DNA from: Bifiguratus adelaidae
Taxonomy: Eukaryota > Mucoromycota > Endogonomycetes > Endogonales
Reading direction: 5' to 3'
NCBI GenBank assembly: GCA_002261195.1
Contig: MVBO01000082.1
Location: 1-63,750, forward strand
DNA: 63,750 nucleotides
Positions 38,344 through 48,699 of this stretch are shown here, piece after piece. Made by a program: the position numbers and the translations under genes. Every line of letters begins with the position of its first letter. Position 1 is the first letter of the stretch. The notes below the pieces were generated by a model that saw only the letters and a list, made by a program, of their open reading frames with translations, ran no database searches and was not told the DNA's origin.

Positions 38344-39772
38344 ATGGCTACAACGCTACCATCCTGCTATACCTTCAACGAGGCTTCATCTCGATCACAT
38401 ACCATGCCCAATCGCAACTCATCGCAATCATCTCTACGATCCGGCGAATTTCAATACATGTCAGGGCAGGTCTCTCCACTTTCGAGGCACTTCGACCCCT
38501 GTGATCCTGATCACAATCCATCTATGATCTCGTACAAAGCCAATGGAAAGAAGGCAGTGTCTACCGATTCTCTAATGCTCCATCGCCAACAGGATCCATT
38601 CGCGAAATGGTCGTCGGTAAGTTGGTCCACACAATTTGTTCCGATCCTGGTCATTGACGGGATTGATATTCAGGCTTCGGAAAGAATATCACTAGACGAG
38701 CCAGTGCTTCTGCCATATTCGATTCCAACTTTTGTAAGCATATCAATTTAGTCACCATGTGAGCAAGCACTAACCTCCCCCAGATCAACAAACACGCCAA
38801 GACTCATCCCTTTTTCAGTCGAAGCCCCCGGTTCCTAAACACACGTCCACTAGCCAAGTAAACTCTACGTTGGCAACTCAAGTATCTTCCATGAGCTCGA
38901 GTGCTGTCTTTTCGAGGCCCCACCAGAGTGCCCGCAAGATGTGGAGTTCCCTCAAAAGGGTTTCCAAAGTGGGCTGCGGTGGAAATGGCCGGTTACGTAT
39001 AACGGGTGAACGCGATGTACACTCTATTTGGACACGTAAGTGACTGCAGCAAACCAATCACATTCCGGCCAGGTGGCTCATTGGCTTCGATCCGCAGCCG
39101 TGAGCGATGTGCGTCATGAACGACCCTATAGCGCAGATGTCGGCCATCATCAGCTTGGCCGAAAACCAAGTCGCCAGCCAAAACCTATCCTAAAGAAACC
39201 TTCTGCTGCTTTCGTTGAACATGAAGAAGTGAACGTTATGTACAGAAGCAGTCGTTTCTGGCTTTCGCAACCCTGATATCGGCTATCTAGACCTCCAAAA
39301 CCTCGATGACAACGGATTTCCAGTTGATGAAGATACGGAATGGCATTCACCCAAACTCGCGGAACTGCCCATGGATTGGTTTGATCCAAAAAGGCCCATT
39401 CGACCCATCTTTCATTGGCAATTTGGCAGCCTTAGCCAAATCGATACCGTTGCCCAGACCGCACGTTCCATCCCACTATCGCCTACACGGAGCGACGCAA
39501 GCAGTCACCAATCCATAGATTCTGACACCGACTCAACATACATTAGCGCTAGCTCCATCACCACTACCGCCTCCCACTCTACCAGCAACTCACAAAAACA
39601 AATCTGCTTCAAAAATGAAGTTGAAGTTCTCGAGACACACTCCCCTGAAACTTATAATCGTCGTCCGCCACCCAATGTGACCTACATGCACCTGACGCCG
39701 GAGCTGAAGGTCTCCATTACGCGACGAGCTGAATCATTTCAAAAAGTTCGAGATGCGGGTCCACCGAGATAG
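38344..39772 (+). CDS. Ser-rich cytoplasmic protein with PILKKP and RVxF-like motifs
   Basis: It starts MATTLPSCYTFNEASSRSH and is assembled from about six exons by frame and GT-AG sites; the middle exon joins are less certain. Most of it is Ser/Thr/Arg-rich and disordered. Two conserved-looking stretches stand out: KPILKKPSAAFVEHEEVNV and QICFKNEVEVLETHSPETY followed by NRRPPPNVTYMHLTPELK. The second resembles the V/I-x-F docking region plus T(H/W)S..YDR block found in fungal PP1-targeting proteins. A regulator that binds protein phosphatase 1 is an inference only. Confidence 0.6.
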
Positions 39773-40068
39773 CATGGTACACACTGTATTTCATTAAGGT
39801 GTACACACACACTTGTATATAGTCCGCACGATTTCACTTGTTGGCATCTGGCACAAGCTACACACACTAAGAACAACATATTGCTCCGGGAACCAGTTCG
39901 TGACGCTTCCGGACAAATGGCGTGAGCCAGGTGCGCGCCCAAAATGTGCATTGTTGATTATAGCCAATCAGAAGCCGGGATGGGCATTCTGTTCCCACTC
40001 GGTCCTTGTCGTGTGGTGAACGCAAAGGATCATAAATACGACAGCCCCCATGGCTCTTTTTTTCCACC

Positions 40069-41031
40069 ATGGCGCTTTCGATACCTTTGATGGCCTGTGC
40101 GCTATTCATCTCCTTGATCGGCTTACTCGCTCAGTTATACTTTCTCCATTCGAAATACTCCAAATTGCGCTTGGCGGCATTCTTTGCTTCCATCTCGACG
40201 ACTTGCCTCTTGATTCTCAATCTCCTACGAGGCATGAACTACTTCGAATACCTGTATTGGCTCTTTTGGGGGCTATCGTCAGCGTTCAACATTGACCTGA
40301 TCATTTGGATTCTCATGGACATTGGCAAAGCCTTTTATACCCCAGGTACACGATTCCATACCTTTTCACAGTGGCTTCGGTGGTGGGTCATTATTGCCAC
40401 GACTATCTATACGGCTTTCTCGGTGGCCTTTGGTATCTATATTACAGTCCAACAAGCCTATACCGATCTGACGATTGCTCTCTTACGCACCTATATCGTG
40501 ATTGCCTATGTGTCGACAGTTGGAGCCATCATGTACATTTTCATGCCGCTTATGGTGACCAAAGGGATACGGGACGATGGTGAAACTGACGCCAGTGTGA
40601 TCGGGATATGGTATACACTGGTTCTCTTTATGGCAAGTGTTCCAGATGGAGCGCTTTGGATTTACGCTATTGCACACGACGGAGTGGGTCTCATTGATCC
40701 TGATTATCAGACCTTGGACTGTGTTTGCCGGTGAGTCCAATCATGACATATCCATAGCCTCCTTGATGGCTGATCTACCTTGCTCTTCAGTATCTTTCTC
40801 TTCCTCACCTATTCGATCCCTTGTCCTCGAGGGGCGATCCGTCGATTTCGCAAATATTTCGTCCAGCTACCACACCCCCTTGGTTACTCTCGCTCCATGT
40901 CGCCATGGCCTAGTCTAGGTACCTATCCTAATCCCTCAAACCTCTCGGCAACCTCTCCTCGACACACTAAAACTGGATCTGTGGAACTTAATAGCTATAC
41001 TTGGACATCGGAATCCGCATCGGGACTCTAA
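40069..41031 (+). CDS. Polytopic (six or seven helix) membrane protein
   Basis: The gene starts MALSIPLMACALFISLIGLL and has one intron near 40732. Six to seven hydrophobic segments are visible, including FASISTTCLLILNLLRGM, WVIIATTIYTAFSVAFGIY and YIVIAYVSTVGAIMYIFM, joined by short loops. A Ser/Thr/Pro-rich tail follows (SPRHTKTGSVELNSYTWTSE). The layout resembles a fungal GPCR-like or lipid-sensing 7TM protein, but no family motif is seen. A second ATG 20 nt upstream is in another frame. Confidence 0.7.
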
Positions 41032-41224
41032 AGGATTACTCATAAGATTTCATTCATCCTGCTAGGGATTGCTCGGTCATGATCACCCTAAAATAGAACC
41101 GTGTACCTTCCACCCGAGACTTTCTCGGTGTCGCGCATCCCAACAATGGTACCTGTTGTAAAACATCCGGGATCCGAATTTATGCACCCGATATTGCACC
41201 AGATTTTGGTAGCCATGCACATGG

Positions 41225-41232
41225 TATATAAA
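41225..41232 (+). promoter_or_regulatory. TATA box of the acetate transporter gene
   Basis: TATATAAA lies 28 bp before the ATG at 41261, in a context (TATATAAACCTTGTTG) almost mirrored at the LEA-like gene near 531. Confidence 0.5.
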
Positions 41233-41260
41233 CCTTGTTGCGGTTGCACACCATTGATCG

Positions 41261-42109
41261 ATGGAACGTACCACACGTTTCGCTGAAGTATATAACCCCC
41301 TCAATAATAACTCTGACTTGATGCTGAACCCAAGAATGGAACGTCAAGCGAATGAAAGCCGTGAAGAGTATCGGGCTCGTCGTCGTTCAAGCGGCTACTT
41401 GGATACCAAGGCCATGTCCGCCATGGCTCCTCCTACACACGAGCTTGGCTTCAACCCTTCTCCCCTCGGTCTCTGGGCTTTCTCGATGGTGACGTTTCTG
41501 CTATCGGCTACCAATCTGTTCACACCTCACATGTCGAATACTTACATCTTGCCATCGGCTATCATGTTTGGTGGTCTAGCTCAATTCATTGCCGGGCTTT
41601 TGGACTTCTTTTCAGCGGGTACATTTGGCGGTACAGTGGTTGTGTCCTATGGTGCATTCTGGACAGGTCAAGGAATTACGATGTTGCAATCTGTCAATTA
41701 CACCTATACCTACAACGGTGAACCCGATCAATGGGCGATTGCCAATGGTCTTTACCACGTCGGCTGGTGTTTTTACACCTTTTTACTCACGACTCTATCT
41801 CTCAAGCTGAAGCATGGATCACTCATGTTGACCTTTTGTCTCTTCTTTGTGGGCATCACCATTTTATTTTTGGCGCTTTCTGCCTTTTTGAAGAGTACGG
41901 TCTGCCAACGCATTGCTGGTGTCACTGGTCTCATCGCTGCGATCGGTGCTTGGTATAAAGGTGCAGCTGAAGTATTAGAGGAAGAAGAGATTCATTTGCC
42001 TTTGGGTAGATTTGAGGATTTTGTCAACAATGCTCGAGAAAGGATCGCTGCTCGTCGCGCGTCGACATCTGCTGGTGCGGCAGAGCAACAAAAAGAAAGT
42101 ATTGTCTAA
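41261..42109 (+). CDS. GPR1/FUN34/YaaH-family acetate/succinate transporter
   Basis: This intron-less gene encodes 282 aa. After a charged cytosolic N-terminus come six membrane helices with the family signature NPSPLGLWAFSMVTFLLS (consensus NPAPLGL; Ala is replaced by Ser). LPSAIMFGGLAQFIAGLLDF, GGTVVVSYGAFWTGQGI and YHVGWCFYTFLLT then follow the Ato/Ady2 pattern. The C-terminus has a charged helix after the last span. Such proteins import acetate or export ammonium. It is a full-length member. Confidence 0.93.
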   Translation: MERTTRFAEVYNPLNNNSDLMLNPRMERQANESREEYRARRRSSGYLDTKAMSAMAPPTHELGFNPSPLGLWAFSMVTFLLSATNLFTPHMSNTYILPSAIMFGGLAQFIAGLLDFFSAGTFGGTVVVSYGAFWTGQGITMLQSVNYTYTYNGEPDQWAIANGLYHVGWCFYTFLLTTLSLKLKHGSLMLTFCLFFVGITILFLALSAFLKSTVCQRIAGVTGLIAAIGAWYKGAAEVLEEEEIHLPLGRFEDFVNNARERIAARRASTSAGAAEQQKESIV

Positions 42110-42223
42110 TGCACAAATGTATATTGTACCTGCAACCATTTTAAATAACAATCACGTCACCGTATCTACACAATCGAAAAGATGGCGCATGCGAGTGCGA
42201 GGGAGATGAGGTCTAAGAATCAT

Positions 42224-43362
42224 CTATTGCGGCAGTAGGTCTTGTACATGGGCACCTCGTGCTTCTAGTTCTAGTAGCGTCCATGTGCTATCGATGCCGC
42301 CCGTGTTCTTGAGCACTTGCTGCACATTGGCAGCGATCTGCTCAAAGTTGTCAACGGCGAGGGCTAGGATGGTAGGTCCGGCACCGGAAAGGCACACGCC
42401 CAAGAATCCGGGGTAAGTTTTGGGAGTGATGGTGGCGAAAACTTCAGGAAGGCCGGGAATCTAGGTGAAAGCATGAGCACACATGACAAATCAGGCAGAA
42501 AATGTGAGAAATGTCTTACCAAGTGCTTTCTGTAAGGTTGATGAATCTTGTCTTGCATGGCTTGCCAAATGAGATCTGCATCAGGAGGACTTCTTCCCAA
42601 TGCAGATGTAAGCACAGCTAGACGCTGAAAATTGAAAACAACATCTGGTCGATCATAGGAAGTGGGCAAAACAGCACGCGCCTTCGCAGTCGCTACTTCA
42701 AATTTGGGTATAATGGCGATGGCCTTGATCTCTGGTTGCCAATTGAGCTTGATGTAATGTCCAATACCGTGCGGTGGTTGCGGAGGTTTGTCCCTTTTAC
42801 CCATCATTGGATGATCCAATGTCTCGGAAAGCGGAATGGACTTGGCTTCGGTGTCCTCGGGAGATAGTTCGCGCAGGTAGGATGCCACAAATCCTCCGAT
42901 GAGAGCAGCAGCGACATTGTCCGGATGACGTTCGACCATCAGACAATAGTCCAACATTCTATCCTTGCTCATGTTGAAACCACCAAGCACATCACCAAGC
43001 ATGACGCCAGCTACCACGGCAGCTCCAGAAGATCCGAGACCACGACCGAGCGGTATATCATTATGAGCATGGATCGAAAGTTGCGCTGGAAAGGCCATGA
43101 CACCTTGAGATCGCAACACATAGAGCGCTGTTCTTGTGATCAAGTTTTGCGATGGATCCAGAGACACATCCTTGGTCCCTTCACCCGAATAGGTCACTTG
43201 AGCGTACGGCGTGACCGGTACAGAAGTTGCAGCAGGTGTTGGACCATCTAGCCAGCTCACGTCCAGTGTAAGATACAGCGAAAGCGACGCACCCAAGACA
43301 TCAAATCCTGGACCAATGTTGGCCGTAGAGCATGGTACCGTGATTCTCACCCTGCGTGTCAT
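42224..43362 (-). CDS. THR1: Homoserine kinase (GHMP family)
   Basis: The protein starts MTRRVRITVPCSTANIGPGF, then DIPLGRGLGSSGAAVVAGV (ATP loop), RMLDYCLMVERHPDNVAAAL, IKAIAIIPKFEVATAKARAV, VFNFQRLAVLTSAL and, in the second exon, IPGLPEVFATITPKTYPGFL and CLSGAGPTILALAVDNFEQI. It phosphorylates homoserine in threonine synthesis. One intron lies near 42460-42520. Its start is 47 bp from the opposite VPS2 start, one of the shortest intergenic gaps here. The sulfhydrylase of the neighbouring Met branch is dead at 30 kb. Confidence 0.96.
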
Positions 43363-43409
43363 AAAGAAGAAGAGAAAGAGATGCAAGATTTGATTGTGAC
43401 TTCTTTAGG
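43363..43409. promoter_or_regulatory. 47-bp divergent gap between THR1 and VPS2
   Basis: Two opposite start codons leave only 47 bp. Both transcripts must use start sites within this gap or inside each other's 5' exon, so the two genes are likely to share or compete for one small promoter. Confidence 0.5.
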
Positions 43410-44284
43410 ATGCTGGTAAGTGTTCCAGTGGTGACAGACGCTTTGGCTGACATGCGCTTAGGACATTTTGTTTGGGAGGCGGAAGACGCCAGCCGAGATG
43501 CTCCGCCAACACAAGCGGTCTCTCGACAAGGCACAGCGAGAGTTGGATAGAGAGCGTATAAAGCTTGAGGCTCAGGAAAAGAAGCTTATTGCGGATATCA
43601 AGAAGGCAGCCAAGGCCAATCAGATGGTGAGTGGTGATGAGCTCGGGATGCGGAGGCTTATGATGGTCTAGGGAGCGTGTAAAGTGATGGCCAAAGACCT
43701 GGTGCGGACAAGGCGTTATGTTCAAAAGTTTTATGCCATGAAGACACAGCTTCAGGCGGTCGGATTACGTATCCAGGTAGGGTTCACGGACGAAGCGAGG
43801 AGGATGGTTGAGGCTGACTTGCGCATAGACACTCCGGTCGAATCAACAAATGACGGAAGCCATGAAAGGTGCCACCAAGGCCATGGCGTCCATGAACCGA
43901 ACCATGAATTTGCCTGCACTTCAAAAGATTATGATGGACTTTGAGCGGGAATCTGAAATGATGGACATGAAGGAGGACATGATGGGAGATGCTATTGATG
44001 ATGTCATGGAAGAGGAGGAAGATGATCAGGAGAGTGAAGAGATTGTGAACAAGGTCTTGGATGAAATTGGCATCAGCTTGGACCAAGAGGTAAGATGCGG
44101 CAGGTGGTCCTGCATTAGGGAAAGTGTGTGCTTATTCGGGCCATAGCTTGCAAATACGCCAACGGAGCTTCGTCAATCGGCACCAGCAGCCAAAGAACGC
44201 GTGGCGCAGGCGGAAGGTGCCGGAGGCATACCTTCGGAAGACGATGCTTTACAAGCTCGTCTTGATAATCTGCGACGAGAATGA
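43410..44284 (+). CDS. VPS2: Vps2/CHMP2, ESCRT-III subunit
   Basis: Exon 1 encodes only Met-Leu (ATGCTG), spliced to DILFGRRKTPAEMLRQHKRS. Then come basic helices (LDRERIKLEAQEKKLIADIK), MAKDLVRTRRYVQKFYAMK, MASMNRTMNLPALQKIMMDF, ESEMMDMKEDMMGDAIDDVM, EEIVNKVLDEIGISLDQE and a C-terminal MIM1-like LQARLDNLRRE. This matches human CHMP2A closely in order and length. ESCRT-III polymers cut membranes in multivesicular-body formation and cytokinesis, and the C-terminal helix recruits Vps4. Intron 2 uses the acceptor at ...gtctag before GGAGCG, restoring the open frame. Confidence 0.95.
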
Positions 44285-44559
44285 GCATTATACTCTTGAG
44301 CTTGTTATTGCCTACGCTTGATACATGATGTAACATAGACATATCGATGCTACAAGTCCACATGAAAAGGACGTGTGCAAGTGGTTTCTTCTTTGACGAG
44401 GGAAAATAGTAAAAAGTATAGGGAGAGATGGAGACAGCATCTGTGGCTACACGGTAGACAACATCGACATCAACTCGCCCATACCCAACAAGTCATTGTC
44501 AGATGCGAGCACGAAGCTCATGCTGGCCTAAGATTATCCAACAGTTCCTTCAATGACAA

Positions 44560-45065
44560 GCCAGAAGCAAGTCGACGCGATGCAGCTCCCGACGGGCCTT
44601 TGAACAACAAACACGCTGTCCAGGTACCTTGTGCAAACCCACACATGTTTTTGACGCGACGCACACCATGATCCAAGCCTCTTTGTTTAGAGTATAAAGA
44701 GGCTGTAAACTACTAGAGAGGGGGCCCCACAAAGGACCTTTTCTGACAACACCGCAAACCACCGACCTTGAACTCGTTCCAACCAGGTCATGGTGCCCTG
44801 GTCCACAGGTTGTCACTGGGGCTAACCCAGATAGCCAGCAGTACAACAGACACGCCACGCAGACGGGTTGAACCGAGTCTTCCAGTAGGTAGATTCGCAG
44901 GTTGAAAGAACATACGCTTAGGGTTAGCAGTCGGTCTCCTAGAGACGGTAACTGGCCGTTGATCGGATAATGTACGTCGCGCTGTATCCATCCCTGACGC
45001 GGAAGACTCCCTCTCGAACGCAAGAGAACCTTGTCATTTGAGAGAGATGGCAGTCTTCCAAAGAG
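44560..45065 (-). ncRNA. Candidate structured non-coding RNA (telomerase-RNA-like template motif)
   Basis: Between VPS2 and the DUF202 gene there is an 839-bp block with no credible protein. Read on the minus strand it shows a 58-nt hairpin (45058-45001, GGAAGACT...AGTCTTCC arms) and then a stem-loop (44954-44928, CAGT/ACTG and GTCTC/GAGAC pairs). Directly 3' of that stem-loop lies CTAACCCTAAG (44927-44917), 1.7 units of the telomere complement. A hairpin placed immediately 5' of such a motif is how telomerase RNAs mark the template boundary. A third hairpin at 44688-44703 (GCCTCTTT/AAAGAGGC) lies further 3'. Ends, promoter and pseudoknot are not established. Against it: the TTAGGGG tract at 26.5 kb has one more G than this template would give. 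An RNase P, SRP or snoRNA identity was considered without finding hallmark motifs. Confidence 0.3.
45001..45058. repeat. Long imperfect inverted repeat (hairpin)
   Basis: GGAAGACT at 45001-45008 pairs with AGTCTTCC at 45051-45058, and inside it CCCTCTC pairs with GAGAGA. A further AGTCTTCC copy occurs at 44877-44884. The arrangement fits a folded RNA or a transcription terminator. Confidence 0.7.
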
Positions 45066-45098
45066 CCAAAGCGTGTTTCGACGCGTTAAACGGATAAT

Positions 45099-45108
45099 GG
45101 GTTAGGGT
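45099..45108. promoter_or_regulatory. Telobox-like element GGGTTAGGGT
   Basis: This single telomere-like box lies 15 bp downstream of the DUF202 stop and upstream (minus sense) of the RNA candidate, where it would be in promoter position. Confidence 0.3.
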
Positions 45109-45123
45109 ATTATGGAGGGCGCA

Positions 45124-45860
45124 TTAGGCCATGACAATGATTATGACAAACATCGCTATCAGTATGGCCAGGATAAGCACGGTGCCAAAGAGAACGGTAC
45201 CACGACTGGCTGGAAACTTATTTTCAGCCATGAGTGTTTGAGCGTGAAAGTATCTTGCTAGTGCAAAGAAGAGAAACATGATACCGAGGATGATAAAGGA
45301 GCCACCGAGTGGGCGGCCGGCCTTGTTGAGAATAAGATTGTTTTCTGAGGTATCCAATCGAAAGAGTTGGGTTATGGCTATGGAGAATAGATCCATGTAT
45401 GCATGATTCAATGAACAGAGCGGTATGACGCCTCCAAAAGTACGTCTACCTACCTACGCCCACCGTAGTGATGGACAAGGACGTTCGGAGCCAGGCAAGG
45501 AACGTGCGCTCGTTGGCTACAAGCAAGAAAAGACGTGTGAGCACAGCCAATATGTCTCGTACAGTGTCAGCTGTCTGAGTGCTTACCCAAGTGATCCCGA
45601 GCGACACTGCCTTTATTCTCAAGGATCAAGCTGGGTGATAGTCGATGGTACCAGTGAAACAAGTCATCGTATACCGTCCGTGAGGAGGTTTTGAGGCGTG
45701 ATGCAGCGTCTCTGTGAGCCTTGGACGGTCGCCGTACTCCAATCGGTGTATTGACGGTTGTCTTGGGCGTGGTCGACGTGGAAGCGTCGGTTTCATTCTC
45801 TGCTTGAGTCGCTGTGTTTGACTCCGTTGGATTGCCCTTGGTCATTACAGTCGTCGACAT
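45124..45860 (-). CDS. DUF202 (YidH/Vtc1-like) small membrane protein
   Basis: Three exons are joined in phase: a Thr/Ser-rich N-terminus (MSTTVMTKGNPTESN), LENKGSVARDHL spliced to ANERTFLAWLRTSLSITTVG and then AITQLFRLDTSENN. The NERTFLAWLRTSL block is the DUF202 signature. Three membrane helices follow (SFIILGIMFLFFALARYF and LFGTVLILAILIAMFVIIIV among them). DUF202 proteins include bacterial YidH and share their fold with Vtc1 of the vacuolar polyphosphate polymerase, but the SPX and catalytic parts are absent here. The role is unknown. Confidence 0.88.
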
Positions 45861-45938
45861 GGCATGTTATGGGAATAGCAAAAGTTACGCTTCCCCGCAC
45901 TTTATTCAATTTGGAAATGGCATGCTCCAAACGTGAGC

Positions 45939-46842
45939 TTACTCAAAGTATTTGACCGCGTCTACGTAACTCTCTAGTCCTCCCACATCAATTCTACCAC
46001 TCACAGGCATCACAGTGACAGGTTGACGCTTGACTAACCATGCGAGAAACTTGCCAGTGGCATCGAATTCCTCCAATCCTTTGCCCGCCTGATGGCATTC
46101 GTCCAAGAACGTGGCCAAAGACTTCACGGCCGGTGGGGTGAAGAGGTAGAAGCATGGACAAGCCAATCGTGACTCGGTCTCGGAAGGCTGGGGCTTTTCC
46201 CGGAAGCCAGAGATGTAGCCTTCATTGTTCAATTCCATGATGCCAAACTTGTGCACGAAGGTATCGCGTACCGTGTAAGCCGTGACGAGGGAGACGTTCG
46301 GTTCATCGCCAGGGTTGGCTTGATCAAAATGTTGGACAAAGGTATCAAATGAAAAGTCCTTGAGGAAGAGGGTATCTCCGCCGACGAATAAGACGTTGGC
46401 ATCGTGAAGTTTAAAGGTGTCGACAGCGAAGTGCATATCTGGAACGGCACCTAGTCGAGTTTCGTTGCTCTGCGTGCCATCGTTGGCGATATGATCTGAG
46501 GGTATCGAATGCTTTTCGGCCCATGCCAAAAAGTTCTTGTAAAAGTGGGCATTGCTGACGACATACAGATCCTGAGCCGGATCAAAAGGATGGTTGGCCG
46601 AAGAGAAGGTGTGTAGCCAGTGAGTGATGAGTGCATCGTGCGGTGCAAGGGGCAATAGGGCTTTTGGCACACCAAGCAAGTGATGGAAGCTACCGGTGCT
46701 ATCGTTTTGAATATCCCGTTGAAGTCTTGTGCCGTAACCAGCTCCAAGTATGACCACTGTCCATCATCTCAGTGAAAGGTACCCATCTACCCTCTGCATG
46801 CGCTCTCATTATCTCACCTTTGATGGATGTTTGTCCAGTCAT
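45939..46842 (-). CDS. Nucleotidyltransferase, glucose-1-phosphate thymidylyltransferase-like
   Basis: A tiny first exon (MTGQTSIK, 46842-46818) splices in phase to VVILGAGYGTRLQRDIQ, the GxGTRL nucleotide-binding loop of sugar-nucleotide pyrophosphorylases. Further blocks are GVPKALLPLAPHDAL, LYVVSNAHFYKNFL, NVLFVGGDTLFLKDFSFD (metal-binding Asp), FVHKFGIMELNNEGYISGF and GRIDVGGLESYVDAVKYF. At about 280 aa it lacks the hexapeptide-repeat tail of GDP-mannose enzymes. Substrate unknown; a sugar-1-phosphate seems likely. Start codons of this gene and its Sur7-like neighbour are only 24 bp apart. Confidence 0.85.
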
Positions 46843-46866
46843 TTCGCAATAATCTTCGTTTTCATT
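46843..46866. promoter_or_regulatory. 24-bp divergent gap between two start codons
   Basis: If the tiny first exon of the nucleotidyltransferase is right, only 24 bp separate opposite ATGs. Either the transcripts overlap at their 5' ends or one start is placed wrongly. Confidence 0.4.
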
Positions 46867-47616
46867 ATGGCGCATAAGCAGTTTGCGCGCAGGGTGCCAT
46901 TACTGCCTGATGTAATAAGCATCATACTGGCATTGGCAGCGATACTGCTTCAAATCTTTGCCCTTAGCACTTGTACACAACCAGGACTCTGCAAAACGTA
47001 CTTTGCACGAGTACAGTCGAACGATGCAAAGCAAGATTCCGCCGTCTTTTACTTTGGCTTGGACGGCTATTGCGTGGCGCAAGATGGGTCCGTCAACTGC
47101 CAGTATCATGACTTTGTGTCTATGACACCCTTTGGTAAGGTCTATGACCATTGCAATGCAGTCTTCTAACTCTCGATTCTAGACATCAACGTAAGCTCAT
47201 ATTTGAACGACACGCATCCCTATCTCTTCTCCAATCCAAACTCGCCCAATCCGGCCTTACACCCCGAAGTTACTTCCAACCCACCTCATCAAACCGGCTT
47301 CTTCTTTGCACTTAGCGTCTGTTTCATTCTCTCATCATTGGCCATATGTTTGGCCGTTTGCCGTCAACTTCCTCACCTTCATTACACAGATCGATATTAT
47401 ACACGCGGATTCTTGTGTCTCTTGTCGGCCTTGTTCGCTGCACTTAGCTATGGCTTGGTGGCTATTCACATTCATTATGGTGTTAATTCGCTCAATCTAA
47501 CGTATCCGAATCTCGTCGCTACCGTCGGTCCAGGTCAGGATTTGCAAATCATCGCCATGGCGTTTCTCCTTGTCGCGTCATGGGGATTCTTGAAGGGATG
47601 TTGGGGGATCAAGTGA
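46867..47616 (+). CDS. Sur7/PalI-like four-helix membrane protein
   Basis: One intron; about 230 aa. Four hydrophobic segments are seen (VISIILALAAILLQIFAL, FFFALSVCFILSSLAICL, FLCLLSALFAALSYGLVA, IIAMAFLLVASWGFLKG). A long first extracellular loop contains several Cys (STCTQPGLCKTYFAR, GYCVAQDGSVNCQ) and N-glycosylation-like Asn. The four-helix, Cys-loop layout is that of claudin-like SUR7/PalI proteins of eisosomes and pH signalling. The loop lacks the exact Sur7 GLWxxC pattern, so the family assignment is moderate. Confidence 0.7.
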
Positions 47617-47920
47617 GGATGGGCGCAGTGTAGTGGGTGGTTTTGGAGTTGTGGAGTGGTTTTGTGTGCTGTACATAATACGAATAATGCAATCTTGATG
47701 TTGGCTGGAAAGTCTTGCGCAGTGTTTAACGACAGCGTTTGTTACAAGGTGGAGAGGCGAATGCGTAATGTTCATCGCGAGGTTTATTTCATTCGATTAC
47801 TTCTAAACGAACAGCAACATAAGCAATATTACATTGAGATATGATAGTAGTAGCAGAATTATGATTGCATGTACGGTCTCACTTCACTTACCCTCACTCA
47901 TCTCTCTTTTTCCGCTTCAA

Positions 47921-48699
47921 TTAGTCCGTCATGGAGGGATGAGACAGAATTGGACCCCTCCACGTCGGAACTGATCTATCTCCTCGTGGGCTTGAGGACT
48001 GCGTGTTCGGACAGATCATTGCGCGTCGATATCCCAGACCCTGAAGAGAATCTTGGGGCCTCTGCCCCGAACTGCAGGCCACAGGAAATGACACCTGCTC
48101 TTGAATTGGCCTTGTATCCTCCTTCGCCAGGCCTAGGAAAGATCGCATCCAGGACATCTGATAACCATTACGGTTCCTTACCACCTCTAGGCCCCAGAGA
48201 GCACAAAAGTGTACAGTAGGCGCATGCTTCTTGTTTTTGTATTCGGATCGGACCGTGTGCTATTTGAATGCCTTGCCCATCTGCTGCATTGAATGCAGTA
48301 GTGAGCACGTTTGGTTTGCTGTAGTTTTGACCTACATGGTCACGTAGGAGTAGCCGAAATCTGTCTCCCTTGGGCACCCTAAAGGGTATCACAAAGTAGT
48401 CGTCGCCGAACTTCGGCGGCAATTCAAGACCAAACCCCGGCGTAAACCCTATCGCCATTTTGCCCAAATGCTTGGAGGGTAGCATCAACCCAATCGCGGA
48501 TGGATACCAATCCCTTTTCCCACGTTTCATCGAGTTGGAAAGCGAGGTTCCTAGAGACAAGATCGTTAACCAATTTACACACACAACGAGAACCCACTTT
48601 CTGGACCTCCTCCGCGTGCCCAGCCTTGGCCCGTCCTTTGGAGTCGATTGAGGGGGTACCCCAAAGGGTAGTGCTTTGCAGAGCAATTAGAAAAGACAT
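47921..48699 (-). pseudogene. Possible degenerate gene of unknown family
   Basis: On the minus strand a frame from ATG 48699 (MSFLIALQSTTLWGTPSID) reads protein-like as far as DWVDATLQAFGQNGDRVYAG and then hits a stop. A second frame takes over directly (LELPPKFGDDYFVIPFRVPK, then LLLRDHVGQNYSKPNV). A third holds a protein-like stretch near 48150-47980. The switch near 48424 looks like a frameshift. No family is recognised, so this could also be chance ORFs; there is no transcript evidence. Confidence 0.3.

Noticed and set aside
44550-45023. 157-aa minus-strand ORF across the RNA candidate
   Set aside because: Composition is not protein-like (many Cys, Arg, Trp, scattered), there is no domain or splice structure, and it overlaps the folded hairpins.
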